The notes beneath the pieces are model-generated. The model was not told the DNA's origin, searched no databases, and saw only the letters and a list, made by a program, of their open reading frames with translations. A stretch of DNA of 64,000 bases from CAYSUS01 sp964434165 (lineage in GTDB: Bacteria > Planctomycetota > Planctomycetia > Pirellulales > Thermoguttaceae). The first letter of the stretch is position 1; the number at the start of each line of letters is the position of its first letter. The position numbers and the translations under genes are program-made. Below are positions 16,822 to 26,497 of this stretch, piece after piece. The stretch lies in assembly GCA_964434165.1 (NCBI GenBank), contig CAYSUS010000030.1, forward strand, positions 9,478 to 73,477, given 5' to 3'.

Positions 16822-17622
16822 ATGGAAGATGCCTCGCAGCCCCCCTCCGACGAGGGCCAGCCGGCCGAGCGCCGCTGGCAGCCCCTCTCGGCCGTCGACC
16901 GCCGTGTGCTGGGCGTGCTGGTGGAGAAGGCGAAGACCACGCCCGACGCGTATCCCATGTCGCTCAACGCCGTGTGCACCGGTTGCAACCAGAAGAGCAA
17001 CCGGCATCCGGTCATGGACCTGGAAGTCGAGGACGTCGAGGAGTCGCTCGACCGGCTGCGCGAGATCGGCGCGGTGGGCATGGTCGAAGGCCATGGACGC
17101 GTGACCAAGTACCGCCACTACTTCTACGACTGGGCCGGCGCGGACAAGGTCGAAGCCGCGGTGATGGCCGAGTTGCTGCTCCGCGGCACCCAGACCGAGG
17201 GCGAGCTGCGGGGCCGGGCCTCGCGCATGGAGCGGATCGCCGACCTTGCCGCCATGCGGTCGCTGCTCGCCGCGCTGAAGTCCAAAGGGCTGGTCATCCC
17301 GCTCACGCCCGAGGGCCGCGGCCACGTGGTCACGCACGCCCTGTTCACGCCGCGCGAGCTGGAACGGATCGAGGCCGAGTACGGCGGGGGGGCGGCGCCC
17401 GCCGCGCCGCGGCCCGCGCACGGGGCGGGCCCGCCGGGCGCGAGCGTCGGCGAGCCCGACGCGCGGCCGTCGGCGCCGGGGGGCGCGATCACGGCGCTGC
17501 GAGAGCAGGTGGGCGCGCTGGGAGCCGAGCTGGCCGGGCTGCGCTCGGACCTCGACGCGTTGCGGGACGCGCATCGCCAGACGGCCGACGCGGTGCGCCG
17601 GCTCCGCGAGGAGCTCGACTAG
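16822..17622 (+). CDS. yceH: YceH family protein (DUF480)
   Basis: This is a 266-residue protein of the YceH/DUF480 family, built from two winged-helix domains. Family signatures are LSAVDRRVLGVLVEKAKTTPDAYPMSLNAV, CNQKSNRHPVM and LLLRGTQTEGELRGRASRM. A Shine-Dalgarno GGGAGA lies 6 bp before the ATG. A Gly/Pro-rich linker (about residues 192-225) leads to a C-terminal coiled coil with the heptad-like run LREQVGALGAELAGLRSDLDALRD. That tail is longer than in the E. coli protein. The biological role of the family is not established. Confidence 0.9.
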   Translation: MEDASQPPSDEGQPAERRWQPLSAVDRRVLGVLVEKAKTTPDAYPMSLNAVCTGCNQKSNRHPVMDLEVEDVEESLDRLREIGAVGMVEGHGRVTKYRHYFYDWAGADKVEAAVMAELLLRGTQTEGELRGRASRMERIADLAAMRSLLAALKSKGLVIPLTPEGRGHVVTHALFTPRELERIEAEYGGGAAPAAPRPAHGAGPPGASVGEPDARPSAPGGAITALREQVGALGAELAGLRSDLDALRDAHRQTADAVRRLREELD

Positions 17623-17633
17623 ACACCGCCCCG

Positions 17634-17666
17634 AGACTTCCGCAGTGTGCGAGACTTCGGAAGCCT
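17634..17666. repeat. 33-bp double palindrome, copy 1
   Basis: This is a diverged copy of the dispersed element: AGACTTCCGCAGTGT, spacer GCG, AGACTTCGGAAGCCT. It lies 23 bp before the acetate kinase start, between yceH and ackA. Each 15-bp arm is near-palindromic around its centre. Confidence 0.85.
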
Positions 17667-17689
17667 GACGAAGGAAGGAGACTTGCCGC

Positions 17690-18898
17690 TTGGACATCCT
17701 CGTAATCAACGCCGGATCGAGCAGCGTAAAGTTCGCGGTGTTCGACTTCGACACGCTCCAGCCGCGCGTGCGCGGGCTGCTGGACTGGGGCGGGCGCGCG
17801 GACTGCGCCACGGTCACGCTCCAGCCGCAGTCCGGCGAGCCCACCACGACCTCGATCCAGGCGAGCGACTACCGCGCGGCGGTGGTTGCCGCGCTGGGGC
17901 TTCTCCAGAATCTCGGCAGCGGCGAGCCCGACGGGGCCGCGGGCGTGCGCGTCGTCGGCCACCGTCTGATCCACGGTGGCGAGGAGATCCGCAGCCCCGT
18001 GCGGATCGACTCGGCCATGAAGCAGACGATCGCGAGGTTCACGCACCTGGCGCCGCTGCACATCCCGGCCGGGCTGGCGGCGATCGAAGCCACCGAGGAG
18101 GCCTTGCCCGGCGTGCCGCAGACCGGGCTGTTCGACACGGCCTTCTTCGCCGACATCCCGCCGGCCGCTTATCTCTATCCCGTGCCCTACGATTGGTATT
18201 CCCAGTGGGGCATCCGCCGGTTCGGCTATCACGGCACCAGCCACGCCTACTGCACGGAGCGGGCGGCCGAATTGCTCGGCCGGACCACCGGGCAGCTCGA
18301 CATGATCACCTGCCACCTCGGCCAGGGGGGCTCGGCCACCGCGGTCCAGCGCGGCGTGGCCATCACCAACACGATGGGATTCACGCCGCTGGAGGGGTTC
18401 ATGATGGGCACGCGCTCGGGCACCGTCGATCCGGGCATCCTGCTTCACGTGCAGCGGGAGCACGGGCTTTCGATCGATCAGCTCCAGGAGACTCTCAACA
18501 AACGCTCCGGGCTGCTGGGCATCTCGGGCGTCTCGTCCGACTTCCGCCAGGTCGAGGCCGCGGCCGCCGACGGCAACGACCGGGCGCAACTGGCCCTGGA
18601 CATCTACGCCTACCGCGTGCGCGCGATGATCGGAGCCCTGGCCGTGACGCTCGGGCGCGTGGACGCCCTCGTGTTCACCGGCGGGATCGGCGAGAACTCG
18701 CCGTGGCTCCGCGGCGAGGTCAGTCGCGGGCTGCAGTGCCTGGGGCTGCACCTGGACGCGGAGGCCAACGGCAACGGCCGTCCGGATAGCGACATTTCCT
18801 CGGCGGACTCCCCGGGCCGCATCCTCCTCATCCACACGCGGGAGGACTACATGATCGCCCGGGAGGCCAAGCGGCTGGTTCTCGACGACGGGAGCTGA
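17690..18898 (+). CDS. ackA: Acetate kinase
   Basis: This 402-residue enzyme makes ATP from acetyl phosphate in the cytoplasm, or the reverse. It carries the family signatures VINAGSSSVKFAVF (residues 4-17), GHRLIHGG, FDTAFF, FGYHGTSHAYC, TCHLGQGGSA, MGTRSGTVDPG and FTGGIGENS. The start is TTG at 17690, with AAGGAAGGAG nine bases upstream. No phosphotransacetylase gene adjoins it. Together with the Hdr/Mvh operon, it suggests fermentative or acetogenic energy metabolism. It follows yceH by 67 bp, and a palindromic element lies between them. Confidence 0.96.
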   Translation: MDILVINAGSSSVKFAVFDFDTLQPRVRGLLDWGGRADCATVTLQPQSGEPTTTSIQASDYRAAVVAALGLLQNLGSGEPDGAAGVRVVGHRLIHGGEEIRSPVRIDSAMKQTIARFTHLAPLHIPAGLAAIEATEEALPGVPQTGLFDTAFFADIPPAAYLYPVPYDWYSQWGIRRFGYHGTSHAYCTERAAELLGRTTGQLDMITCHLGQGGSATAVQRGVAITNTMGFTPLEGFMMGTRSGTVDPGILLHVQREHGLSIDQLQETLNKRSGLLGISGVSSDFRQVEAAAADGNDRAQLALDIYAYRVRAMIGALAVTLGRVDALVFTGGIGENSPWLRGEVSRGLQCLGLHLDAEANGNGRPDSDISSADSPGRILLIHTREDYMIAREAKRLVLDDGS

Positions 18899-18948
18899 TG
18901 GAAACCGGCTTCGTTCCGCGCCGGCTCGGCCTTTCGCGGAGGACCGCA

Positions 18949-18971
18949 GCCGCGACCGTGAGGGAGCGGCC
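18949..18971. repeat. Short GC-rich dispersed repeat, copy A
   Basis: The segment GCCGCGACCGTGAGGGAGCG, in the ackA to 19070 gap, is similar to ACCGCGACCGTCGGGGAACG at 30729-30750. I recall related segments in other Planctomycete intergenic regions. Function is unknown. Confidence 0.4.
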
Positions 18972-19069
18972 CTTTTCGGGCGATTCAAGCCGGCTTGCGT
19001 CGATCGCGTCGGCGCGCTACCGTGAAATGACGGGACTGGTTGCGCGGCCCACGTGAAGAGGTGCCAGCG

Positions 19070-20344
19070 ATGCGGTGCTCCTGCGGACACGAGAATCCCG
19101 AGTCGGCCCAGCAGTGTGCGCATTGCGGCAAGGCCTTGCGCGACCAGGGCCACCTTCGCCGCACGCTCGTCGATGCCGGGGCGGGTCTCGGGCTGCTGCT
19201 GGCCCTGGCCATGGTGTTTGCCGTGGGAGGGGGCAGCCGATCGGGCGAGCCCGGCCCGGAGGGCGTTGGAAACGGCGCGGTCCATCTCGCTTCGAGGGGC
19301 GGACCGGCCCGCCGCGACGATCGGCCCCTGCGCCTGGCCGTCACGCCCAAGGAGTACGACGACATGGGCAAGCTCCTCGATACGCTCGGGGAGGGCTATC
19401 GCTGGGACCCGATCGAGTTCGACGATCTGCTCGACCCCGCGTTTCTTGCGCAGTACGACGTGGTCTTCCTGACCTGCGGCAGCGCTCCCCGGCACTGGGT
19501 GGGCCAGTTCATGGGGCGGGGGCGTCGCGGGACCGACCTTCACGTGCTGCGGCCTCTCATCAAGGAGCAACTGATCAGGGGCCTGCGCGATTACGTTGCC
19601 CAAGGGGGGACGCTCTACGCCTCGGACTGGCGCCTGAAGATGCTGGCCCTGGCGTTTCCGGAGTACGTCGATTTCCGCGCTGCGGCGCCCGGCGCGGTGC
19701 AGACCATCGAGGCGGAGGTGCTCGATCCGCCGCTCCAGCGCCGTGTCGGCGAGACCATCGACCTGCGCTTCGACAAGGCATCGTGGTACCCGGCCGCGTT
19801 CGAGGGCGACGAGGTCATCCCCTACCTGCGCGGCGAGTACAAGACCACCGCGGGTGACATGCGCACCATGCCGCTTCTGGTGCGGGTCCCGCACGGAAGC
19901 GGGTCGATCATCTTCACCTCGTTCCACAACGAGAAGCAGCACAACCAGACCGAGGAGGAGCTGCTCCGCTACCTCGTGTTCGCCAGCGTGATGGCCCGCG
20001 AGAACGCCAGCGTGCGGCGGTCGCTCGTCGAAGGCGGGTTCTCGCCCGTCGAGGGCAACCTGCTGACCGCCTCGGCCGGCGACCAGTCGGTGACCCGGAC
20101 GTACCGCGTGGAGGAGCCGGGCGACGTGCAGTTCGTGCTCGCCTTCCAGAACCGCGGGGCCACGCTTCGCCTGTCCGTGCGCGGCCCGGATGGAGGCCTC
20201 TTCGAGGAGACCGGCCAGGCGACCTTCACGATCAACGTCCCCGACGCCGCGGCGGGCGACTGGCAGTACACGATCACCCCGGTCGAGATCCCACACCGCA
20301 ACTTCCCCTTCTCGCTCACCGTGGGGCAGAAGGGGAGCAGGTAG
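19070..20344 (+). CDS. Zinc-ribbon membrane protein with GATase1-like domain
   Basis: The product is 424 residues from the ATG at 19070, with GAAGAGG upstream. It opens with a zinc ribbon (CSCGHENPESAQQCAHCG, four Cys in residues 3-20). One membrane segment follows (AGLGLLLALAMVFAVGGG). An exported alpha/beta domain at about residues 85-320 resembles class I glutamine-amidotransferase-like folds (DVVFLTCGS, YVAQGGTLYASDW, GSIIFTSFHNEKQ) and lacks an obvious catalytic triad. A C-terminal beta domain (SVTRTYRVEEPGDVQFVLAF) resembles a PPC-type domain. It converges on the VWA operon. Confidence 0.75.
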   Translation: MRCSCGHENPESAQQCAHCGKALRDQGHLRRTLVDAGAGLGLLLALAMVFAVGGGSRSGEPGPEGVGNGAVHLASRGGPARRDDRPLRLAVTPKEYDDMGKLLDTLGEGYRWDPIEFDDLLDPAFLAQYDVVFLTCGSAPRHWVGQFMGRGRRGTDLHVLRPLIKEQLIRGLRDYVAQGGTLYASDWRLKMLALAFPEYVDFRAAAPGAVQTIEAEVLDPPLQRRVGETIDLRFDKASWYPAAFEGDEVIPYLRGEYKTTAGDMRTMPLLVRVPHGSGSIIFTSFHNEKQHNQTEEELLRYLVFASVMARENASVRRSLVEGGFSPVEGNLLTASAGDQSVTRTYRVEEPGDVQFVLAFQNRGATLRLSVRGPDGGLFEETGQATFTINVPDAAAGDWQYTITPVEIPHRNFPFSLTVGQKGSR

Positions 20345-20355
20345 AATCCTCAGTC

Positions 20356-20388
20356 AGACTTCCGAAGTCTCGGGGACTTCGGAAGTCT
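20356..20388. repeat. 33-bp double palindrome, copy 2 (between convergent stops)
   Basis: AGACTTCCGAAGTCT, spacer CGG, GGACTTCGGAAGTCT. One of the best-conserved copies. It lies 11 bp after the stop of the plus-strand gene and 6 bp after the stop of the minus-strand gene. RNA from either strand could fold into a hairpin of about 15 bp, so it might act as a bidirectional transcription end. There is no T-run. Confidence 0.9.
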
Positions 20389-20394
20389 TGGGGC

Positions 20395-22938
20395 TCACGG
20401 GCGCGACTTCCTTGCCCAGCGCCGCACGGCCGCGTCAAGCACCAGCATCATGGCCGCGGCGCCCAGGAGCCATGACCAAAGCGGCCGCCGGCGCACGACC
20501 GCCGCGTCGCATGGTGCGAACACATCGCTAGCGCGCGGATCGAAGGCGCCGCCGGAGACCTCGGCCAGCCGCTCCAGCAGCGCCCGGTCCGGGCGGCGCG
20601 TGCGGAGTTCGTCCGGATAGCCGGTCACCAGGGCCCGCCGCCCCCGGAACACGTCGCGCCCCTCGTGCCCTAGCGTGGCCGCGACCAGCCACTCGCCCCG
20701 TGCATCCAGGTCCAGCCGAGCGGCATATCGTCCCGGAGCGCCCTGCTCGCCCAGGATCGTGACCGGCTCCCCCTTGGGCGGCGTCACCTGGAAGGTCGCC
20801 TCGGCCCCGTCGATGAACCGGCCCTGCTCGTCCACGGCGTCCAGCAGGATCGTCGCCGAGGGGCCCTCCTCGACGATCCGCAGATGGAATCGCCACGTCT
20901 CGTCCTGGCGCAAGGTGCGCCGGGCGACCTGGACCCAGAAATCCGAAAAGCCCTGCCAGTCGAGCCAGGCTGCCGCCCAGCGGTCCTCCGCATCGGAGGT
21001 GAACACGGTGCTCGTGCCGCGGCCGCACCGCATCGTGGCCAGCAGGGGATCGCCGTGCTCGGTGGCGGCCAGGACCTCGGCCGCCGGCTTGGGCTGGGTC
21101 TCGACGTAGCCCAGCAGCGCCGGCGCGCCGGTCAGGTCCAGCGTCTCGGCATGGATCGGGGAATCCTGCATCGGCTGCGTCTTCGCAAAGCTGGGCTCCT
21201 CGACCACCCCGGGCCTTCCGGCGCTGGCGGTCTCCCTGGCGAACACCTTGGGCACGGCGGCCGGGTCGTCGCAGTAGTAGTAACGCCCCCGCCCAATCTC
21301 GGCCAGGCCCTCCAGCAGCGGCCCGGCCGCCTCCTTGCCCACCGCCACGGTCGAGAGCGTGATCCCCGCGTCGGCGAACTGGCGGGCCAGACCGTCGAAG
21401 TCGCCCGGGTGCGAGATCCCGTCGGTCAGGAGGATCATGTGCTTGCGCTCCGCGAAGGCTTCATCCAGCGCGAGATACGCCCGCTCCAGCGCCACGTAGG
21501 TGTCGGTGCGCCCGCCCGCCTCGATCTCGGCGATGCTGCCGAGGATCTCCCGCTTCTCGCCGCAGGGGCGGATGGGGCTGATCCACGTGGCCGATTCGTC
21601 GAACGCCAGCACGCCGATCTTGTCCGTCGGCTGGAGCATCGTCACGGCCCGACGCGTGGCCTGCTTGGCCAGCTCGATCGGCGTGCCCGCCATCGACGTG
21701 GAGCGGTCGATCAGGAGCACGAGGGCGAGCTGCGGGCGGCGGCGCTCGCGCCGGGCCGCGCACGCGACCGGCAGCACCGCCTCCAGCGGCGTGCCGCGGT
21801 AGTCGCCGACCGTGAGACTCCGGTCGCCGCCGATCACCAGCAGGCCGCCCCCTTCGGTCACGTAATCGCGGACCGCCGCGATTCGCTTCGGACCGAGCGC
21901 CGGGCCCGGCACGTTGACCAGCACGAGGAGGTCCAAGGACTCGAACCCGGCCTTACTTGCGGCGAAGGCCTCGGGCGATCGCACCTCGACCGCCATCTCG
22001 GCCTTGCGGAGCGACTCGGCCAGGGGACCCGCGGCCCCGGCGCGGCCCTCGACCAGGAGCACGCGCCGCCGCGGTCCGGGCAGGATCACGCACGAAGTCT
22101 CGTTGTTCTCCGCGATGGTGTCCTCGAAGCCGGTCAGCCGGGCAGTCAGCCGTGCGGACTGCTCGGGCGCGAGCGTCTGGTCGAACAGGAAGCGGTTCCC
22201 GCCGGCGCGCACCGCGGCTTCCTCCAAGGCGACGGGCTGGCCGTCGCGGAGCAGCTCGACCGTGCCCTGCCCCTGGCGGCTGGCGTGCACGAGCACTTCC
22301 ACTTCGAAGGGCTCCAGCGGCCGGACGAGGCGACGAGCGGGTCCGATTCGGGCCGCAAACACCTCGGGATCGCTCCGCGAGGCCAGCGGCACGGTCAGCA
22401 CCGGGAACCCCGCGCAGGCTGCGGCTGCCGGGGCGTCGCCCTGCGTGGCCAGGCCGTCGGAAAGCAGCACGAGGCGCCGCGGACGGTCCGGGGCAAACGC
22501 GGGGCCGGCCGCCTCGATCGGCGACTCGAGATCGGTGCCATCGACCGGGATGTCAGGCGGGGACTCAACGAAATCCTCGCGGGGCTCTCCCACTTCGGCG
22601 GCGAACGGCACGAAGACGGCCCGCGGCGCGCCGGCCGCGTCGATCGCCTCCTCGCAGAAGCGCCGTGCCGCCTCCCCACCAGCCGCCGAGACGCTCCGGC
22701 TGCGGTCCAGGGCGAAGAGCACGCACGGCCGGCGCACGGCCGACACGATCAGGGGCGCGGCCAGGGAAAAGACTACCAGGCCGACCACCGCGGCCCGGCA
22801 CGCAGCCATGGCCGCCTGACCCGACACGGACGCCCGCACCAGGCTGCACCGCCATGCCCCCAGCAACAGCACCAGGGCGGCCAGAGCCCAGAGCATGGCG
22901 GGCCGAACGAGCTCGAATTGCCACGGTTCGGGATTCAT
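20395..22938 (-). CDS. Large membrane protein with two VWA domains and a GATase-like domain
   Basis: The product is 847 residues from the ATG at 22938, 8 bp after the stop of the upstream VWA gene. Two membrane helices lie at residues 15-30 and 45-65. A first VWA-like domain (about 72-190, LFALDRSRSVS) is followed by a beta region, then a GATase1-like domain (about 292-390, RRVLLVEGR and YVTEGGGLLVIGG). A second, canonical VWA domain with MIDAS DRSTS at 411 and ILLTDG spans about 404-570. A C-terminal beta region and a last helix near residue 830 follow. It is the last gene of the MoxR operon, in the position of a BatB-like partner. Confidence 0.85.
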   Translation of the reverse strand: MNPEPWQFELVRPAMLWALAALVLLLGAWRCSLVRASVSGQAAMAACRAAVVGLVVFSLAAPLIVSAVRRPCVLFALDRSRSVSAAGGEAARRFCEEAIDAAGAPRAVFVPFAAEVGEPREDFVESPPDIPVDGTDLESPIEAAGPAFAPDRPRRLVLLSDGLATQGDAPAAAACAGFPVLTVPLASRSDPEVFAARIGPARRLVRPLEPFEVEVLVHASRQGQGTVELLRDGQPVALEEAAVRAGGNRFLFDQTLAPEQSARLTARLTGFEDTIAENNETSCVILPGPRRRVLLVEGRAGAAGPLAESLRKAEMAVEVRSPEAFAASKAGFESLDLLVLVNVPGPALGPKRIAAVRDYVTEGGGLLVIGGDRSLTVGDYRGTPLEAVLPVACAARRERRRPQLALVLLIDRSTSMAGTPIELAKQATRRAVTMLQPTDKIGVLAFDESATWISPIRPCGEKREILGSIAEIEAGGRTDTYVALERAYLALDEAFAERKHMILLTDGISHPGDFDGLARQFADAGITLSTVAVGKEAAGPLLEGLAEIGRGRYYYCDDPAAVPKVFARETASAGRPGVVEEPSFAKTQPMQDSPIHAETLDLTGAPALLGYVETQPKPAAEVLAATEHGDPLLATMRCGRGTSTVFTSDAEDRWAAAWLDWQGFSDFWVQVARRTLRQDETWRFHLRIVEEGPSATILLDAVDEQGRFIDGAEATFQVTPPKGEPVTILGEQGAPGRYAARLDLDARGEWLVAATLGHEGRDVFRGRRALVTGYPDELRTRRPDRALLERLAEVSGGAFDPRASDVFAPCDAAVVRRRPLWSWLLGAAAMMLVLDAAVRRWARKSRP

Positions 22939-22946
22939 TGGACGTG

Positions 22947-24098
22947 TCAACCCAGCCAGCGCCGGTGAAAGAGCCACGATTCGGTCAGCAGGACGATCCC
23001 GCCCGCGGCTGCCAGCAGGAACCACAGCGGGGGCAGGTCCGAAGGTGTCGGAGGCGCGGGGCCGGGCCTACCCGCGGCCGCCCCTTGGCAGAGGTCGCTC
23101 TCTTCCGGGGGCAGCCCGGCCCGGTGCATCTTGACCACACCCTGCGCGAGGTCCGGCGAGCTCGATCGCCCGGGCTCGGGGAGCGTCACCTGGGCGGCGT
23201 TGTCTTCCGCCAGGGCGTCGTCGCGATCGAGCCGGCAGGAGACGGTCGCCTCGCCCTGCACTTCCAGCTCGAACACCCGCGACCAGCGTTCTCCTGGCGC
23301 GGGCCGGACCTCCCATGTCTCTGCGGTCTTGCCGTCCACGCCAAGATGCAGGCGAGCCTCCTGCGTGTCCGCCGCGCAACTGCGGACCTCGACCCATACC
23401 GCGGCCCGGCCGGAGTCGAGGGGCAGCCGGCGCGCGGAGAGCCCGGTAATCGCCAGGTTGTCGGCCGACGTGCCGACCGGAGCAATCTCCACCTGGGGCT
23501 CGTGCTCGGCGTCGCCGGCTACCCCTTGCGGTGCATCGGTGAAGACGATGATCCGGCCGGCAGACCGGTCGGCCAGCAGACGTCGCGCGGCGGCCAGTCC
23601 GTCCTCGATCCGCGTGGGCCCTGCGGGCTGGGCCAAGCTCTCCAGGGCCTCACACAGCCTCGCCTGGTCGCCGGTCAACGGACATGCCACGCCAACGGCC
23701 GCACCGGCGCGCACGATCGCCATGCGCTCGGCCGGGCGCATGCTTGCGATCCACTCCCGTGCGGCCCGGCGGGCCCCGGCCAGCCGGTTCGGCGTCGCGT
23801 CGGTGGCTGCCATGCTGGCCGAGGTATCGACCAGGAGCACCACCGTGCGCGGTGGCGGGACGTGCGGGTCGGCCGCGCCCAACGTCAGAAGCCCCAGACC
23901 CGCCAGTTGCACGGCCAGCCCCACAGGCCGGCGCAGTCGGCGCCACGGCCCGGCTGCCATCGAACGCCGCGCCACGCGCTGCCACAGGAAGCCCGTGGCC
24001 ACTTCGAATCGCAGCACGGGCGCGGGCCGCAGGGAGAGCGCGACGATCGGCACGGCGAGAAGCGCCAGGAGCAGGGCTAAGGGGTTGCCGAAGGTCAT
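22947..24098 (-). CDS. BatA-like VWA membrane protein
   Basis: The 383-residue protein has an N-terminal BatA-type region (helix at residues 5-22, then APVLRFEVATGFLWQ). A second helix lies near 62-75. A VWA domain with MIDAS DTSASM at residue 91 and an FTDAP Asp follows, then a beta domain and a C-terminal membrane helix (LPPLWFLLAAAGGIVLL). Start and stop are tightly coupled: its ATG overlaps the DUF58 stop by 4 bp. With MoxR and DUF58 this matches the MoxR/Bat operons, whose products are thought to remodel envelope or metal-cofactor proteins. Confidence 0.87.
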   Translation of the reverse strand: MTFGNPLALLLALLAVPIVALSLRPAPVLRFEVATGFLWQRVARRSMAAGPWRRLRRPVGLAVQLAGLGLLTLGAADPHVPPPRTVVLLVDTSASMAATDATPNRLAGARRAAREWIASMRPAERMAIVRAGAAVGVACPLTGDQARLCEALESLAQPAGPTRIEDGLAAARRLLADRSAGRIIVFTDAPQGVAGDAEHEPQVEIAPVGTSADNLAITGLSARRLPLDSGRAAVWVEVRSCAADTQEARLHLGVDGKTAETWEVRPAPGERWSRVFELEVQGEATVSCRLDRDDALAEDNAAQVTLPEPGRSSSPDLAQGVVKMHRAGLPPEESDLCQGAAAGRPGPAPPTPSDLPPLWFLLAAAGGIVLLTESWLFHRRWLG

Positions 24099-25054
24099 CG
24101 TGCCGGGGGTTCTCTGCTAGGGCAGACTTCCGAAGTCTCGGAGACTTCGGAAGTCTGCTGAAACGACAGTCCTCGGCCGCCCAGCGCCGCCCAAAGCAGC
24201 TCATCGGGCCGGTCCGCAAGCTCCATGGTAATCTCCACCCACGCGACGCCGCGTGCGGCCATGGCACGCCGGCCCCGATCCAGGAAGAGGGCGTACTCGG
24301 TTCGGTAGGCCCTGGCGACATGCTCCGTCACGGTCAGCTCGCCGCTGGCACCCGTCTCCACGTCGCTCCAGGCCAGGTCGCCGGTCGAGGGCGGCTCCGC
24401 GTCGCGAGGATCGAGGACGTGGAGCACGCGGACCTGCTCGCCGCGCCCGACGAGCGTCTCCAGCGCCGCGGCCAGTCCCTCGGGATCGAAGAGGTCGCTG
24501 ATCAGCACGACGAGGCCGGGCCGTCGCCGGAGGCGTGCCAGCTCCTCGACGCACCGGATCAGGTCGGTCGGGCGATGCCGCTCCGCCGGTCTGACGGCCG
24601 CCAGAAATCGGGCGACCCGGCCGAATTGCCCGCTCCCGCGGATCTGCGCAGAGCTGTCCAGCAACCGATCCGAGAAGGTCGTGACGCCGACTCTGGCCAG
24701 CCGGCTGGCCGACACGCGCGCCAGCGCGGCCGCGGCCCGCACGGCAAGGTCGAGCTTCGCCGGCCGACCCAGTCCCATGCTCGGCGAGACGTCCACGAGC
24801 ACGTCCACCCTCGGGTCCGGCCGATCGTCAAACACGCGGGTCAGCAGCTCGTCGGTCCGAGCGCAGAGCCGCCAGTCGATGGCGTGGAAGTCGTCGCCCG
24901 GACTGTAGTCGCGATGGCCCCGCCACTCCGGACCGCTACCCGGCGAGCCCGTCAGCACGTCCCCCAGCAGCCCGCCGCCGGGCATCCTTTCCGCGCAGCG
25001 GGCAAGCCGCTCAAGCGCGTCTGCGAACTGCGGGCTGAGCAAGTCCGGCAACAT
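24095..25054 (-). CDS. DUF58 domain protein of the MoxR operon
   Basis: The 319-residue cytoplasmic protein has the DUF58 signature EWRGHRDYSPGDDFHAIDWRLCAR at about residues 42-65, then a VWA-like fold with DVSPSMGLGRPAKLDLA. The last 22 residues are unusual. The segment QTSEVSETSEV is encoded entirely by copy 3 of the 33-bp palindrome (24124-24156), read in frame on the minus strand, so the element has become the C-terminal tail. The stop overlaps the BatA-like start as ATGA. It lies 37 bp after moxR. Confidence 0.9.
   Translation of the reverse strand: MLPDLLSPQFADALERLARCAERMPGGGLLGDVLTGSPGSGPEWRGHRDYSPGDDFHAIDWRLCARTDELLTRVFDDRPDPRVDVLVDVSPSMGLGRPAKLDLAVRAAAALARVSASRLARVGVTTFSDRLLDSSAQIRGSGQFGRVARFLAAVRPAERHRPTDLIRCVEELARLRRRPGLVVLISDLFDPEGLAAALETLVGRGEQVRVLHVLDPRDAEPPSTGDLAWSDVETGASGELTVTEHVARAYRTEYALFLDRGRRAMAARGVAWVEITMELADRPDELLWAALGGRGLSFQQTSEVSETSEVCPSREPPAR
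24124..24156. repeat. 33-bp double palindrome, copy 3 (inside DUF58 coding sequence)
   Basis: AGACTTCCGAAGTCT, spacer CGG, AGACTTCGGAAGTCT: a perfect consensus copy. It lies within the 3' end of the DUF58 gene and adds 11 codons in frame. Because it is a perfect inverted repeat, it may also form a hairpin in the operon mRNA just before the BatA-like start. Confidence 0.92.
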
Positions 25055-25091
25055 GCTGCCTCGTCGGCTGTTCGGTTTCGATCGCCGCGAC

Positions 25092-26096
<1,005 letters not shown>

Positions 26097-26260
26097 CCTG
26101 GCGGGCTCCTCAGCGGAATTGACTGACTTGGGGGCGGCGAATCGGGCGATGGCACATATAGATGATAGATGGTGGGCACCGCGCGACAAAGCCGGGGCTT
26201 TGGCAATTGCACCATCCCATGGAGGGGGGTTCCTGCTGCAAGCCGCGGGGCGATATGTTT

Positions 26261-26289
26261 TTGCACTTCGGCCCCGATTCTGATAGAAT
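26261..26289 (+). promoter_or_regulatory. Sigma-70-type promoter TTGCAC-N17-TAGAAT
   Basis: TTGCAC at 26261 is separated by 17 bp from TAGAAT at 26284-26289, with an extended -10 TG two bases before. Transcription would start near 26296, giving a leader of about 200 nt for the gene at 26498. Confidence 0.6.
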
Positions 26290-26295
26290 CGGGGC
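26271..26295. promoter_or_regulatory. Perfect hairpin/operator-like palindrome over the -10 box
   Basis: GCCCCGATTC, loop TGATA, GAATCGGGGC forms an uninterrupted 10-bp inverted repeat. It covers the spacer and -10 box of the promoter at 26261. The position suits a repressor operator better than a terminator, since no gene ends here and no U-run follows. Confidence 0.5.
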
Positions 26296-26497
26296 GCTAA
26301 AGATCGGGATGGTGCGCGCCGGGTGCGCCTTTTTGCCGGCCGATCGTCGCGCAGCGTCCCCTTCCCGCGTCTTGTCCACGAAAGGCGACTTGCGCGGACT
26401 GCTTCCGCGACTGGGCGACGCGTTGCCCGGCCGAGGAACGCCGATGTCTTGGTAGCCTGTCCGTCTCTGAATTCGGCAGCATGAAGGGAGTGGCGCG

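Larger units (their letters stand above)
26097..26497. other. Divergent intergenic region with promoter and hairpin
   Basis: This 401-bp gap separates the leftward moxR operon from the rightward secreted-protein gene. It holds a sigma-70-type promoter overlapping a perfect 10-bp-stem hairpin (26261-26295). A lower-GC patch near 26155-26170 (ACATATAGATGATAG) could supply the promoter of the moxR operon, but I cannot fix its hexamers. Confidence 0.5.

Noticed and set aside
26271..26295. Hairpin as an intrinsic terminator
   Set aside because: No gene ends nearby on either strand and no U-run follows. It overlaps a promoter instead.
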